From positions 1-64,000 of the forward strand of contig NZ_AUBB01000010.1 of NCBI RefSeq assembly GCF_000429025.1: a DNA stretch of 64,000 nucleotides, given 5' to 3'. The notes below the pieces were generated by a model that did no database searches, had not been told where the DNA came from, and worked only from the letters and a program-made list of their open reading frames with translations. This DNA comes from Actinospineispora spinosispora DSM 44797. Its GTDB lineage: Bacteria; Actinomycetota; Actinomycetes; Mycobacteriales; Pseudonocardiaceae. Shown one piece after another: positions 1-9,219 of the stretch. The first letter of the stretch is position 1, and every line of letters starts with the position of its first letter. A program made the position numbers and the translations under genes.

Positions 1-2
1 CC

Positions 3-221
3 CAGCACACCGGCGACCTCATCACCCGCATCGACGAGCTCACCGCCACCACCCGCCGGCTCAACACCGACAACGAGCAACTCGCCCACGACAACACCGC
101 GCTGCGCCACCAGCTCACCGACGCCGAAGACTCCCTCGCCGGCGCCCGCACCAGCCTCCGGCAAATGATCAAAGACCAGAACGCCGACGCACAACCCACA
201 ATCACCGGAAATTCACGATGA
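3..221 (+). CDS. C-terminal end of a coiled-coil protein (partial at left edge)
   Basis: An open frame enters from the left edge and stops at TGA 219-221. The 72 visible residues are rich in Leu, Asp, Glu, Asn, Gln, Arg and Thr with hydrophobics at heptad spacing, as in a coiled coil (for example the stretch LNTDNEQLAHDNTALRHQL). Tails of this kind end several actinobacterial DNA-binding accessory proteins, including small partners of site-specific recombinases such as the DUF6262 family. The catalytic or DNA-binding part lies outside the window, so no function can be assigned. The stop overlaps a possible ATG at 218. Confidence 0.5.
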   Translation, partial: QHTGDLITRIDELTATTRRLNTDNEQLAHDNTALRHQLTDAEDSLAGARTSLRQMIKDQNADAQPTITGNSR

Positions 222-652
222 AACGCCGACACATTCAGCTCGCTGATGGTGCCTCAGGTCCCAGAAAGCCCCGGGACCTTCTCACCAGCACATTCACCGG
301 ACAACCCCAGATAAAGGAGGAGACCAGCGGCGGGGTGATCGCGGGCAACTCCTTCGACGGATCCGGTGTCTCCGGGGCGAACTTCGCCGACTCCGTGCTC
401 GACCTCAAGGGCGTCGGCTACCAGGTCGTCAACAACGTGACCTCCGGCGCCAGTGCCAAGCTCAAGGACGGCTTCCAGACCCACGTCATCACCGAACCCG
501 CCACCTCCGGCTGCGACAACACCTTCCAGAACAACACGTTCAACGTCCAGCTCAACGGCGGGCAGCAGATCGCGCTGGACAAGAAGTGCGGCGGTGACAC
601 GGAGAGCACGAGCAAGGACGACAAGAGCACCGGCGGTGGCACCGACGACTGA
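218..652 (+). CDS. unrecognised Cys-containing protein, possibly a 5'-truncated remnant
   Basis: From ATG 218 the frame gives 144 aa. Residues from about 37 onward look like a real protein (Gly/Asn/Val-rich beta-like segment, two Cys, then an acidic Ser/Thr/Gly/Asp tail), while the first 35 residues look like random reading of non-coding DNA. No signal peptide precedes the domain, although its composition suggests a secreted protein. An in-frame GTG at 335 follows the purine-rich AAAGGAGG (313-320), but the spacing is long. I read it as either a short gene starting near 335 or the C-terminal part of a secreted protein whose 5' end was lost next to the upstream gene. Function is unknown. Confidence 0.4.
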   Translation: MKRRHIQLADGASGPRKPRDLLTSTFTGQPQIKEETSGGVIAGNSFDGSGVSGANFADSVLDLKGVGYQVVNNVTSGASAKLKDGFQTHVITEPATSGCDNTFQNNTFNVQLNGGQQIALDKKCGGDTESTSKDDKSTGGGTDD

Positions 653-711
653 CCGTCCCGACGCGAGATCGCTCACTCCGTCGTGGTCTGTTGGGGCTTC
701 CGACCAGCCCC

Positions 712-727
712 GAAACATGGCTGTAAC
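712..727 (+). promoter_or_regulatory. possible partial GlnR site upstream of glnA2
   Basis: GAAAC (712-716), six bases, then GTAAC (723-727) match the inner two half-sites of the actinobacterial GlnR operator (gTnAc-N6-GaAAc repeated). The outer half-sites are not recognisable. It lies about 25 bp before the glnA2 start, so it could overlap the promoter. Weak on its own; the glnA1 site at 13410-13447 is much more complete. Confidence 0.3.
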
Positions 728-749
728 GCAGCCTTCCTAGCCTGTGCCC

Positions 750-2093
750 ATGGATCGTCAGCAGGAGTTCGTGCTCCGCACGCTCGAAGAACGTGACATC
801 CGCTTCGTGCGGCTGTGGTTCACCGATGTGCTCGGTTACCTCAAGTCGGTGGCGATCGCGCCCGCCGAGCTCGAGGGAGCGTTCACCGAGGGCATCGGGT
901 TCGACGGATCGGCAATCGAGGGCTTCGCCCGGGTGTACGAGTCCGACATGGTCGCCAAGCCGGACCCGGCCACCTTCCAGGTGCTGCCCTGGGAGAACCC
1001 GAACGGTCAGCACTACTCCGCCCGCATGTTCTGCGACATCACGATGCCCGACGGCTCACCCTCCTGGGCCGACCCGAGGCACGTGCTGCGCCGTGCACTG
1101 AGCCGCGCGGGCGAGGCCGGCTTCACCTGCTACGTCCACCCCGAGATCGAGTTCTATCTGCTCAAGGATCTGCCGAGCGACGGAACCCCACCGGTCCCGG
1201 CGGACTCGGGTGGCTTCTTCGACCAGGCCAGCCACGACGCCGCGCCGCATTTCCGGCGCAACGCGATCGAGACCCTCGAATCGATGGGTATCTCGGTCGA
1301 GTTCAGCCACCACGAGGGCGCACCCGGTCAGCAGGAGATCGACCTTCGCTACGCCGACGCGCTCACCATGGCCGACAACATCATGACCTTCCGGTACGTC
1401 GTCAAGGAGGTCGCGATGCTGCAGGGCGTGCGCGCCTCCTTCATGCCCAAGCCGTTCACCCAGCACCCCGGCTCGGCGATGCACACCCACTTCAGTCTGT
1501 TCGAGGGTGACCGCAACGCCTTCCACGACCCGTCCGACCCGTACGAGCTGTCCGAGACCGGCAAGGCGTTCGTGGCGGGCGTGCTTCGGCACGCCAGGGA
1601 GATCACCGCGATCACCAACCAGTTCGTCAACTCCTACAAGCGCCTGGTGGTGGGTGGCGAGGCGCCGACCACCGTGTGCTGGGGACATGCGAACCGTTCC
1701 GCGCTGGTCAGGGTGCCGATGTACTCGCCGGGCAAGTCGGCGTCGCGACGCGTCGAGATCCGCACACTCGACAGTGCGTGCAACCCGTACCTGGCGTTCG
1801 CCGCGATCCTGGGCGCTGGCCTCACCGGGGTGCAGAAGGGCTACGAGCTGAGCGAACCGGCGGGCGACGACGTGTGGTCGCTGACCGAGATCGAGCGGCG
1901 TGCGATGGGCTACGAGACGCTGCCGCAGAACCTGACCGAGGCCTTGTCGGTCATGGAGCACTCCGAGCTCGTCGCGGAGACGCTCGGCGAGCACGTGTTC
2001 GACTTCTTCCTCAGGAACAAGCGCAGCGAGTGGGACGCCTACCGGAGAAATGTGACTCCGTACGAACTCGCAACATATCTCCCCGTGCTTTGA
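750..2093 (+). CDS. glnA2: glutamine synthetase family protein GlnA2 type
   Basis: A 447-aa class I glutamine-synthetase fold protein that ligates an amine to glutamate gamma-carboxylate with ATP. The N-terminal beta-grasp signature FDGS is at residues 51-54 and the ATP-binding signature KPF...GSAMHTHFS begins at 234. The sequence follows M. tuberculosis GlnA2 closely from the first residues, which is why ATG 750 is preferred over the in-frame GTG at 744. Unlike the GlnA1 protein at 11878-13302 it has no DKDLYEL adenylylation motif, so glnE nearby is not expected to modify it. Streptomyces GlnA2 has been reported as a gamma-glutamylpolyamine synthetase, so the substrate may be a polyamine rather than ammonia. 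Confidence 0.93.
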   Translation: MDRQQEFVLRTLEERDIRFVRLWFTDVLGYLKSVAIAPAELEGAFTEGIGFDGSAIEGFARVYESDMVAKPDPATFQVLPWENPNGQHYSARMFCDITMPDGSPSWADPRHVLRRALSRAGEAGFTCYVHPEIEFYLLKDLPSDGTPPVPADSGGFFDQASHDAAPHFRRNAIETLESMGISVEFSHHEGAPGQQEIDLRYADALTMADNIMTFRYVVKEVAMLQGVRASFMPKPFTQHPGSAMHTHFSLFEGDRNAFHDPSDPYELSETGKAFVAGVLRHAREITAITNQFVNSYKRLVVGGEAPTTVCWGHANRSALVRVPMYSPGKSASRRVEIRTLDSACNPYLAFAAILGAGLTGVQKGYELSEPAGDDVWSLTEIERRAMGYETLPQNLTEALSVMEHSELVAETLGEHVFDFFLRNKRSEWDAYRRNVTPYELATYLPVL

Positions 2094-2098
2094 CTCAG

Positions 2099-2116
2099 GT
2101 TCATCTGTTGTTCATC
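2099..2116 (+). promoter_or_regulatory. putative PhoP box (11-bp direct repeats)
   Basis: GTTCATC occurs at 2099-2105 and again at 2110-2116, an exact 11-bp period. This matches the direct-repeat unit (GTTCACC-like, 11-bp spacing) bound by PhoP in Streptomyces and relatives. It lies in the 78-bp gap between glnA2 and the phosphate transporter gene, about 55-70 bp before its GTG start, where a promoter element is expected. Phosphate control of the transporter is inferred. Confidence 0.55.
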
Positions 2117-2171
2117 TCCATGGCTGAACCTTCCGGGTGACGGCTTTCGGCCCAACCCAGAAGTAGGACCG

Positions 2172-3311
<1,140 letters not shown>

Positions 3312-3342
3312 GCCGACCGGATTCCGCGAAGGAGAACGTTCG

Positions 3343-3594
3343 ATGCATGTCAAGTGGGCGGAACTGGGCGACGTGTTCCTGGTGGGGCTCGGCACGACGG
3401 TCGTGGTCGTCGTGTTGTTCTCGCTGGGTGTCAGCGCACTGGGAGCGAGGGCGGCGGCACTCGACTCGCACATGGACCAACCTGCCGGAGCACATTCCTA
3501 CGGGGGTGTCGGAGGCGCCACGGCCGTGGCGGGCGCCTGTTTCCTGGTGTGCGCGTTGGTGGTCATCTACGGGGTGTACCTGATCATTTCCTGA
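3343..3594 (+). CDS. small membrane protein paired with the phosphate transporter
   Basis: An 83-aa protein with two predicted membrane helices (about residues 10-30 and 60-82). ATG 3343 sits behind GGAGAACG, a reasonable ribosome site. A similarly small two-helix protein follows pitA in mycobacteria (Rv0544c) and many actinomycetes, so it may assist or regulate the transporter, though no activity is known. It is the last gene before the terminator at 3626-3670. Confidence 0.8.
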   Translation: MHVKWAELGDVFLVGLGTTVVVVVLFSLGVSALGARAAALDSHMDQPAGAHSYGGVGGATAVAGACFLVCALVVIYGVYLIIS

Positions 3595-3625
3595 GGTGAG
3601 GGCCCGGACGGGTCCTGTGATCGGC

Positions 3626-3670
3626 GGGTGCGTCGGCAACGCGGTACGTTGCCGACGCACCCCTTTTTTT
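3626..3670 (+). terminator. rho-independent terminator of the pit unit
   Basis: A perfect 16-bp stem (3626-3641 with 3647-3662) around a 5-base loop CGGTA is followed directly by C and seven T. It is the clearest intrinsic terminator in the window. Confidence 0.92.
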
Positions 3671-3712
3671 CTAGACCTTCTCGCAGAACGCAGCTCAGGA
3701 GGACACACCGAT

Positions 3713-4258
3713 ATGACCACCGCGACGCGGCCGCCGGGGCCCCTCGAGTTCCTCCCCGAGGTGCCGTCGTTCAGCGTCACCAGCACGGACATCACCGAGG
3801 GCGGGACGCTCGAGAAGAAGCACCGCAGCGCGGCCTTCGGTGTCCCGGGCGGCGAGGACGTCTCACCGGCACTGTCCTGGAGTGGCGCTCCCGAGGGGAC
3901 CCTGAGCTACGCGGTCACCTGCTACGACCCCGATGCCCCGACCGGGAGCGGGTTCTGGCACTGGGCGGTCGCGGACATCCCGGCGAGTGTCACCGAGCTG
4001 GCCACCGGCGCGGGCACCCCGGACTCCGGCGACCTGCCCGAAGGCGCGGTGACCCTCCCCAACGACGGTGGGATGCGCGGCTTCATCGGCGCCGCCCCGC
4101 CGCCCGGGCACGGCGAGCACCGCTACTACTTCACCGTGCACGCCGTCGACGTGGAGTCGCTCGGCCTGCCGGACGGCGCGAGCCCGGCGTTCCTCGGGTT
4201 CAACCTGTTCTCCCACACCCTGGCCAGGGCCACGATCGTCGCCGTGTTCGAGCAGTAG
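3713..4258 (+). CDS. YbhB/YbcL family Raf kinase inhibitor-like protein (PEBP)
   Basis: A 181-aa cytosolic protein of the phosphatidylethanolamine-binding protein fold. The YbhB-type ligand pocket is visible as [12 protein letters not shown] near 45-56, CYDPDAP followed by [10 protein letters not shown] near 67-90, and [11 protein letters not shown] near 138-148. ATG 3713 is preceded by an excellent Shine-Dalgarno AGGAGGA. Bacterial members bind small anions or lipids; no defined reaction is known. It stands alone between the terminator and glnE. Confidence 0.88.
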   Translation: MTTATRPPGPLEFLPEVPSFSVTSTDITEGGTLEKKHRSAAFGVPGGEDVSPALSWSGAPEGTLSYAVTCYDPDAPTGSGFWHWAVADIPASVTELATGAGTPDSGDLPEGAVTLPNDGGMRGFIGAAPPPGHGEHRYYFTVHAVDVESLGLPDGASPAFLGFNLFSHTLARATIVAVFEQ

Positions 4259-4317
4259 GAGTCACGAAAGGTTTCGCGGGCACACGTGGTGATCGCGGGT
4301 AGGGCAGGATCGTCGGC

Positions 4318-7300
4318 GTGACCGAGCGCCGGAACGGAACATCGTTGATCCGCCTAGGGCTCACCGAGGCATGGGCAGAGCAGACGCTCATCGACCTCGG
4401 CTGGTGGTCCGACGGGCGTCCGGTGCGGACGGCGGAACCCGTGATGTGGGCGCTGGCCCGCAGCCCCGACCCGAACCTGGCGCTGCGTGCGGCCGAACGG
4501 CTGTCGGAGGCGACGGGTTCCGGCTGGTCCGAGCTCGATGAGGCATTGCGTTCGGACGAGGGGCTGCGTGGTCGGCTGCTCGCGTTGCTCGGGTCGTCCA
4601 CGGCGCTCGGTGACCATCTCATCGCCCACCCGGACCGCTGGCGGACGCTGAGCAGCGACCAGGTGATGGATCCCCAGGCGCCGCCCGACCTGACGACCCG
4701 ATCGGCGGCACTGCTGACATCGGTCGGCGCCGACCCCGACGCTCCGCCTCCGGGTACGCCCGGAGGTGCTCGGGCGACGGTGACCGGGCCGGAAGCCGTC
4801 ATCGCGCTGCGCGACGCCTACCGGGACGCGCTGCTGGAGATCGCGGCGGTGGACGTGGGCGCGGTGGGCGAGCAGGCACTGCCGGTGCTGCAGATCGAAC
4901 TGGTCGGAGCCCTCCTCGCCGACCTCGCGTGTGCCGCTCTTCGCGCCGCACTGGCCGTCGCGGTGGCGGAGAACATCGCGGAGGACAGCACCGACCAGCC
5001 GAGGCTCGCGGTGATCGCGATGGGCAAGTGCGGCGGCAACGAGCTGAACTACGTCAGCGACGTCGACGTGATCTTCGTGGCGGAACCGGCGGACAACACG
5101 ACCATCCGGATGGCGTCCACGCTCATGCGGGTGGCCTCCGAGGCCTGTTTCACCGTGGACGCCAACCTGAGGCCCGAGGGCCGCCAGGGAGTCCTGGTCC
5201 GCACCCTCGACGGGCACGTCAGCTACTACCGGCGCTGGGCCAAGACCTGGGAGTTCCAGGCGCTGCTCAAAGCGCGGCCGGTCGCGGGAGACGACGAGCT
5301 CGGCAGGCAGTATGCCGACGCGGTCGCGCCGATGGTCTGGCACGCCGCCGACCGGGACGACTTCGTCGCCGAGGTACAGGCGATGCGGCGCCGGGTCGAG
5401 CAGCACATCCGTCCCGACCACGCCGACCGGGAGCTCAAGCTCGGTAGGGGCGGGCTGCGTGACGTGGAGTTCGCCGTGCAGCTGCTGCAGCTCGTCCACG
5501 GCAGGGCCGACCCGGAGATCCGGTCCGGCTCGACGCTCGTCGCGTTGGCCGCGCTCGGGGCCGGCGGGTACGTGGGCCGCGACGATGCGGCGAACCTCGC
5601 GGCGTCCTACCGTTTCCTGCGGCTGCTGGAGCACCGGCTGCAGCTCGCCCGGTTGCGCCGCACCCACCTGCTGCCTCCCGAGTCGGAGACGGCGGAGCTG
5701 CGCTGGCTCGCCCGTGCCGCGAAGCTGCGACCCGACGGCAGGCGCGACGCCGTGGGGGTCCTGCTGTCCGAGTGGCGGGACAACACCCGCCGGGTCCGCA
5801 GACTGCACGAGAAGCTGTTCTACCGGCCGCTGCTCGCGGCGGTGTCCCAGCTGCCCAGCGAGGCACTGCGACTGTCCGAGCGCTCGGCCGCGCAGCGGCT
5901 CGCCGCGCTCGGCTGGGCGTCGCCGGAGGGTGCGTTGGCGCACCTGCGCGCGCTGACCGGCGGCGTGTCCAGGGCCGCGGCCATCCAGCGGACACTGCTC
6001 CCGGTCCTGCTGGAGCACCTCGCCGACACCGCGGACCCGGACCGGGGCCTGCTCGCGTACCGGCGGGTCTCCGAGGCGCTGGCCAAGACCTGGTACCTCG
6101 GGTTGTTACGGGACGAGGGCGCGGTCGCGGAGCGGCTCATGCAGCTGCTCGGTACCTCCGCGCTGGTGCCGGATCTCCTGGTGCGCGCGCCGGAGGTGCT
6201 GAAGCTGCTCGCCGACACCTCGGAGAAGGCCCCGTTGGTGACTCGTGACCCGGCTGAGGTGTCGCTGTCGCTGCGCACCGCTGTCGGGCGCTACTCCGAC
6301 CCGGTCGCGGCGGTGGCGGCCGCTCGTTCGCTGCGTCGCGCCGAGCTGCTGCGGGTGGCGTGCGCCGATCTGCTCGGGCTGCTCCCGGTCGAGTCGGTGT
6401 GCGCGGCGCTGAGCGAAGTGTGGTCGGCGGTACTGCGTTCGGCGATCGACGCGGTGGTGAAGGCCGCTCAGGGAGAGCCCAAGGCCCGGCTGGCGGTCAT
6501 CGGGATGGGACGCCTCGGTGGCGCCGAGCTGGGTTACGGCTCCGATGCCGACGTCCTGTTCGTCTGTGACCCGATCGGTGGAGCGACCGAGCACGAAGCG
6601 GTGCGCTGGGCGACCTCGGTGGCGGAGAAGACCCGCAGCCTGCTCGGCGGAGCGAGTCCGGACCCGGCGCTGGTCGTCGACGCCGACCTGCGCCCCGAAG
6701 GACGCAACGGGCCGCTCGTGCGCACGTGTGAGTCGTACCGGGCGTACTACGCGAAATGGTCGCAACCGTGGGAGGCGCAGGCCCTGCTGCGCGCACGCCC
6801 GCTCGGCGGTGACGTGGAGTTGGGTGAACGGTTCGTGCGGCTCATCGATCCGATCCGGTATCCGGAGGGTGGTCTGGACCAGTCCACGGTGACCGAGATC
6901 CGCCGGATCAAGGCGAGAGTGGACGCGGAACGTCTACCCAGGGGAGCGGACCGCGCCACACACACCAAGCTGGGTACCGGGGGCCTCGCGGACGTCGAGT
7001 GGACGGTGCAGCTCCTGCAGCTGCAGCACGCCGCCGACGTGCCCGAGCTGCGCACCACCTCGACGCTCGAGGGGCTGAGCGAATGTGTGGAGGCGGGCCT
7101 GCTGGCGGCGTCGGACGCGGAGGAGCTGGCCGACGGATGGACGATGGCGACCCGGGCGCGGAGCGCCATCACCCTGGTCCGCGGCAAGGCGGCCGACCAG
7201 CTGCCCCGGTCCGGACGGGAGCTCGCCGCGGTCGCCAGCGCCATGGGCTACCCGGCCGGTGGTGACCCCGGCGAGTTCATCGACGACTACCGCCGCGTGA

Positions 7301-7344
7301 CCCGCAGGGCGAGAGCGGTCGTGGAGCGTGTCTTCTACAGCTGA
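4318..7344 (+). CDS. glnE: bifunctional glutamine synthetase adenylyltransferase/deadenylase
   Basis: A 1008-aa protein with the duplicated nucleotidyltransferase layout of GlnE. The N-terminal half carries GKCGGNELNYVSDVDVIF with metal-binding Asp at 248 and 250; the C-terminal half carries GRLGGAELGYGSDADVLF with Asp at 743 and 745. Each is followed by a helical GlnD_UR-type domain (for example KLGRGGLRDVEFAVQLLQL and KLGTGGLADVEWTVQLLQL). One half adds AMP to the GlnA tyrosine and the other removes it. Its target, the GlnA1 with Tyr402, is encoded at 11878-13302. Start GTG 4318 keeps the usual length. Confidence 0.96.
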   Translation: MTERRNGTSLIRLGLTEAWAEQTLIDLGWWSDGRPVRTAEPVMWALARSPDPNLALRAAERLSEATGSGWSELDEALRSDEGLRGRLLALLGSSTALGDHLIAHPDRWRTLSSDQVMDPQAPPDLTTRSAALLTSVGADPDAPPPGTPGGARATVTGPEAVIALRDAYRDALLEIAAVDVGAVGEQALPVLQIELVGALLADLACAALRAALAVAVAENIAEDSTDQPRLAVIAMGKCGGNELNYVSDVDVIFVAEPADNTTIRMASTLMRVASEACFTVDANLRPEGRQGVLVRTLDGHVSYYRRWAKTWEFQALLKARPVAGDDELGRQYADAVAPMVWHAADRDDFVAEVQAMRRRVEQHIRPDHADRELKLGRGGLRDVEFAVQLLQLVHGRADPEIRSGSTLVALAALGAGGYVGRDDAANLAASYRFLRLLEHRLQLARLRRTHLLPPESETAELRWLARAAKLRPDGRRDAVGVLLSEWRDNTRRVRRLHEKLFYRPLLAAVSQLPSEALRLSERSAAQRLAALGWASPEGALAHLRALTGGVSRAAAIQRTLLPVLLEHLADTADPDRGLLAYRRVSEALAKTWYLGLLRDEGAVAERLMQLLGTSALVPDLLVRAPEVLKLLADTSEKAPLVTRDPAEVSLSLRTAVGRYSDPVAAVAAARSLRRAELLRVACADLLGLLPVESVCAALSEVWSAVLRSAIDAVVKAAQGEPKARLAVIGMGRLGGAELGYGSDADVLFVCDPIGGATEHEAVRWATSVAEKTRSLLGGASPDPALVVDADLRPEGRNGPLVRTCESYRAYYAKWSQPWEAQALLRARPLGGDVELGERFVRLIDPIRYPEGGLDQSTVTEIRRIKARVDAERLPRGADRATHTKLGTGGLADVEWTVQLLQLQHAADVPELRTTSTLEGLSECVEAGLLAASDAEELADGWTMATRARSAITLVRGKAADQLPRSGRELAAVASAMGYPAGGDPGEFIDDYRRVTRRARAVVERVFYS

Positions 7345-7410
7345 GCCGACCCCGATCGATGCGCGAAAACGCGCGCGCGTCGGAGACCGGTGCTCGGCTA
7401 CCGTTGCCGG

Positions 7411-8049
7411 GTGATCTCGCTGGAAAGTCTCCTCGCGTGTGTGGCCGCCTCGATCGTCCTGGTGCTGATACCGGGCCCGACGGTCGTCTTCGTCGTGAGC
7501 CGGGCGCTGACCCACGGGCGTCGCGCCGCGCTGAGCAGCGTTGCCGGTAACTCGACCGGCGTCGTCGTGGTGGTGGCGATGGTGGCCTTCGGTCTCGGTT
7601 CGGTGGTCGAGCGGTCGCTGATCGCCTTCACCGTGATCAAGCTGGTCGGCGCGGCGTACCTCGTCTACCTGGGGGTGCGCGCCTACCGGGAGCGCGGAGG
7701 GCTGGCGAGCCTGATGAACGGTGAGGTTCCGGTCGGTTCCGCGCACCGCGTGTACCGCCAGGGCGTGCTGGTCGGGCTGACGAACCCGAAGTCGCTCGTG
7801 TTCTTCGCCGCCGTACTGCCGCAGTTCGTCGATGCGAAGAACGGTCATGTGCCGCTGCAGATGCTGATCCTCGGGCTGGTGTTCGTCGCGGTGGCCATGG
7901 TGCTGGACAGCATGTGGGGTCTCGCGGCGGGTGTCGCGCGCGACTGGTTCGCCCGGTCGCCCCGGCGGCTCAGCGTGCTGGGCGGCACCGGCGGGCTGAT
8001 GATGATCGGCCTGGGTCTCGGCCTGGCGGTCAGCGGGAGAAAGGACTAG
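7411..8049 (+). CDS. LysE/RhtB family amino-acid exporter
   Basis: A 212-aa membrane protein with about six helices and the LysE-family motif LIPGPTVVFVVSRAL close to the N terminus, plus GLTNPKSLVFFAAVLPQF mid-protein. The family exports amino acids or related small metabolites. GTG 7411 gives the typical family N terminus; an in-frame GTG at 7390 behind GGAG would add seven residues and cannot be excluded. The stop codon 8047-8049 lies inside the outer end of the long hairpin 8046-8210, so the repeat supplies the end of this gene. Confidence 0.88.
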   Translation: MISLESLLACVAASIVLVLIPGPTVVFVVSRALTHGRRAALSSVAGNSTGVVVVVAMVAFGLGSVVERSLIAFTVIKLVGAAYLVYLGVRAYRERGGLASLMNGEVPVGSAHRVYRQGVLVGLTNPKSLVFFAAVLPQFVDAKNGHVPLQMLILGLVFVAVAMVLDSMWGLAAGVARDWFARSPRRLSVLGGTGGLMMIGLGLGLAVSGRKD

Positions 8050-8210
8050 TGCCCGGTCAAGGAAGGTTGGTGCGGAAATCGGAGGCCCAGGCGTTCGCTG
8101 GCAAGGCGCCGCGCAGTCCTCGTACCGGGTACTCGGGCTGCGCGGCAACGCAGCCAGCGGGCGCCTGGGCCCCCGAGTTCTGTGCCGGACCTTTCTTGAC
8201 GGGGCACTAG
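8046..8210. repeat. 165-bp long imperfect palindrome
   Basis: The ends CTAGTGCCC (8046-8054) and GGGGCACTAG (8201-8210) are inverted, and the arms keep pairing inward through GTCAAGGAAGGT, GGCCCAGGCG, CGCTGG and GCCGCGCAG against their counterparts in the right half, so almost the whole segment can fold into one hairpin centred near 8125. It sits exactly between the lysE-type gene and the next gene and includes the former's stop. It is MITE-like in form, carries no ORF of its own and could act as a terminator. Confidence 0.8.
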
Positions 8211-8270
8211 GTGGTCCCGCTCGGTGGCAGTGCTGGCAGCCCGGGCGCCGGCGGGCTCATACTTCAGACG

Positions 8271-8531
8271 ATGGCAATCCACAGTTATGTGGCCGAGGTG
8301 GGCCCGCGGCATGCGGTCTGGCTCGCCACCGAGAGCCGGACGGCCTTCCTCGCCAGGGAGTACCGCCCCGAGGACCTCGGCGACGGGCGCGTCGCACTGA
8401 GTCCGAAGGCGCTCGGCGCCTCCCGGGAGCTCGGTGAGGAAGAGGACGGGTACATCACCGACGACGCGGAGGGCCTGCGGATCTGGATCGGTGAGGAATC
8501 CTTCGAGCTGGTCGAGGTCCTCCGTGGCTGA
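8271..8531 (+). CDS. conserved hypothetical protein, 86 aa
   Basis: A small acidic soluble protein read from ATG 8271, with no membrane segment and no metal motif. Its order (Tyr-rich N terminus, then GDGRVALSPKALG, then an acidic EEEDGYITDD patch) does not match a family I recognise. Its stop overlaps the GTG of the amidotransferase gene (8524), so the two are translationally coupled. A function together with that gene is the only inference available. Confidence 0.65.
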   Translation: MAIHSYVAEVGPRHAVWLATESRTAFLAREYRPEDLGDGRVALSPKALGASRELGEEEDGYITDDAEGLRIWIGEESFELVEVLRG

Positions 8532-9219
8532 GTCCGTCGAGCGCATCCTCATCCTGTTGCACGACGACGACGCGGGTCCGGGGAATCTGGCGGCGTGGCT
8601 GGACGAACGGCGCATCCCGTGGGAGCTGGCCGACGTCAGGCGGGAGCCGCTCCCGCCGGTGTCTCACCGGCGCGCGCTCGTGGTCCTCGGCAGCCGTGAG
8701 TCGGCGTACGACCGGACGGTGCCGTGGCTGGACGCCGAGCGTGAGTTCGTGGCGGCCACCGCCGCGACCGGAACGCCGGTGCTCGGGCTCTGCTTCGGTG
8801 GCCAGCTGTTGGCCCAGGTCATGGGTGGTTCGGTCGCGGCCGCCGAGGAGATGGAACGCGGCTGGACGGCGGTGCGTGCCACGTCCGGGGCGGGCCAGGA
8901 TGCCGAGCTGTTCGGACGGACCTGGCTGGCCTGGCACTACGACAACATCACGCCACCACCGGACGCTACGGTGCTGGCCCGATCCGACCGGTGCGTGCAG
9001 GCGTTCACGATCGGCCCGCATCTCGGGCTCCAGTTCCATCCAGAAGCCACCGGGACGGAGATCCGCGCGTGGCGGATCTCGGATTCGGACCTACCGGAGG
9101 ACTCGCCGGAGACCCTCGAACTGATGCGCCTGACCGAGCGCCACGAGGCGGATGCCCGGGAGGCGGCCGGTCGGCTCTACGCCTACTTCCTGGCCGGTCT
9201 GGAACGGACCTCCGCGTAG
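8524..9219 (+). CDS. class I glutamine amidotransferase-like protein
   Basis: A 231-aa single-domain GATase1. The nucleophile elbow GLCFGGQ puts Cys at residue 90, and the catalytic pair appears as FHPEAT with His172 and Glu174. Stand-alone members hydrolyse glutamine (or gamma-glutamyl compounds) and pass ammonia to a partner; no synthase partner is encoded here. GTG 8524 lies within the end of the preceding small gene, and the stop TAG 9217-9219 overlaps the next GTG, giving a three-gene coupled unit. Confidence 0.85.
   Translation: MAESVERILILLHDDDAGPGNLAAWLDERRIPWELADVRREPLPPVSHRRALVVLGSRESAYDRTVPWLDAEREFVAATAATGTPVLGLCFGGQLLAQVMGGSVAAAEEMERGWTAVRATSGAGQDAELFGRTWLAWHYDNITPPPDATVLARSDRCVQAFTIGPHLGLQFHPEATGTEIRAWRISDSDLPEDSPETLELMRLTERHEADAREAAGRLYAYFLAGLERTSA

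Noticed and set aside
313..320. Ribosome binding site AAAGGAGG
   Set aside because: The nearest in-frame start (GTG 335) is 14 bases away, too far for a confident call; noted only as a possibility.
4354..6018. 554-aa open frame antisense to glnE
   Set aside because: Shadow frame of high-GC coding DNA; Arg/Gly/Val-rich, no motif, and fully covered by the certain glnE gene.
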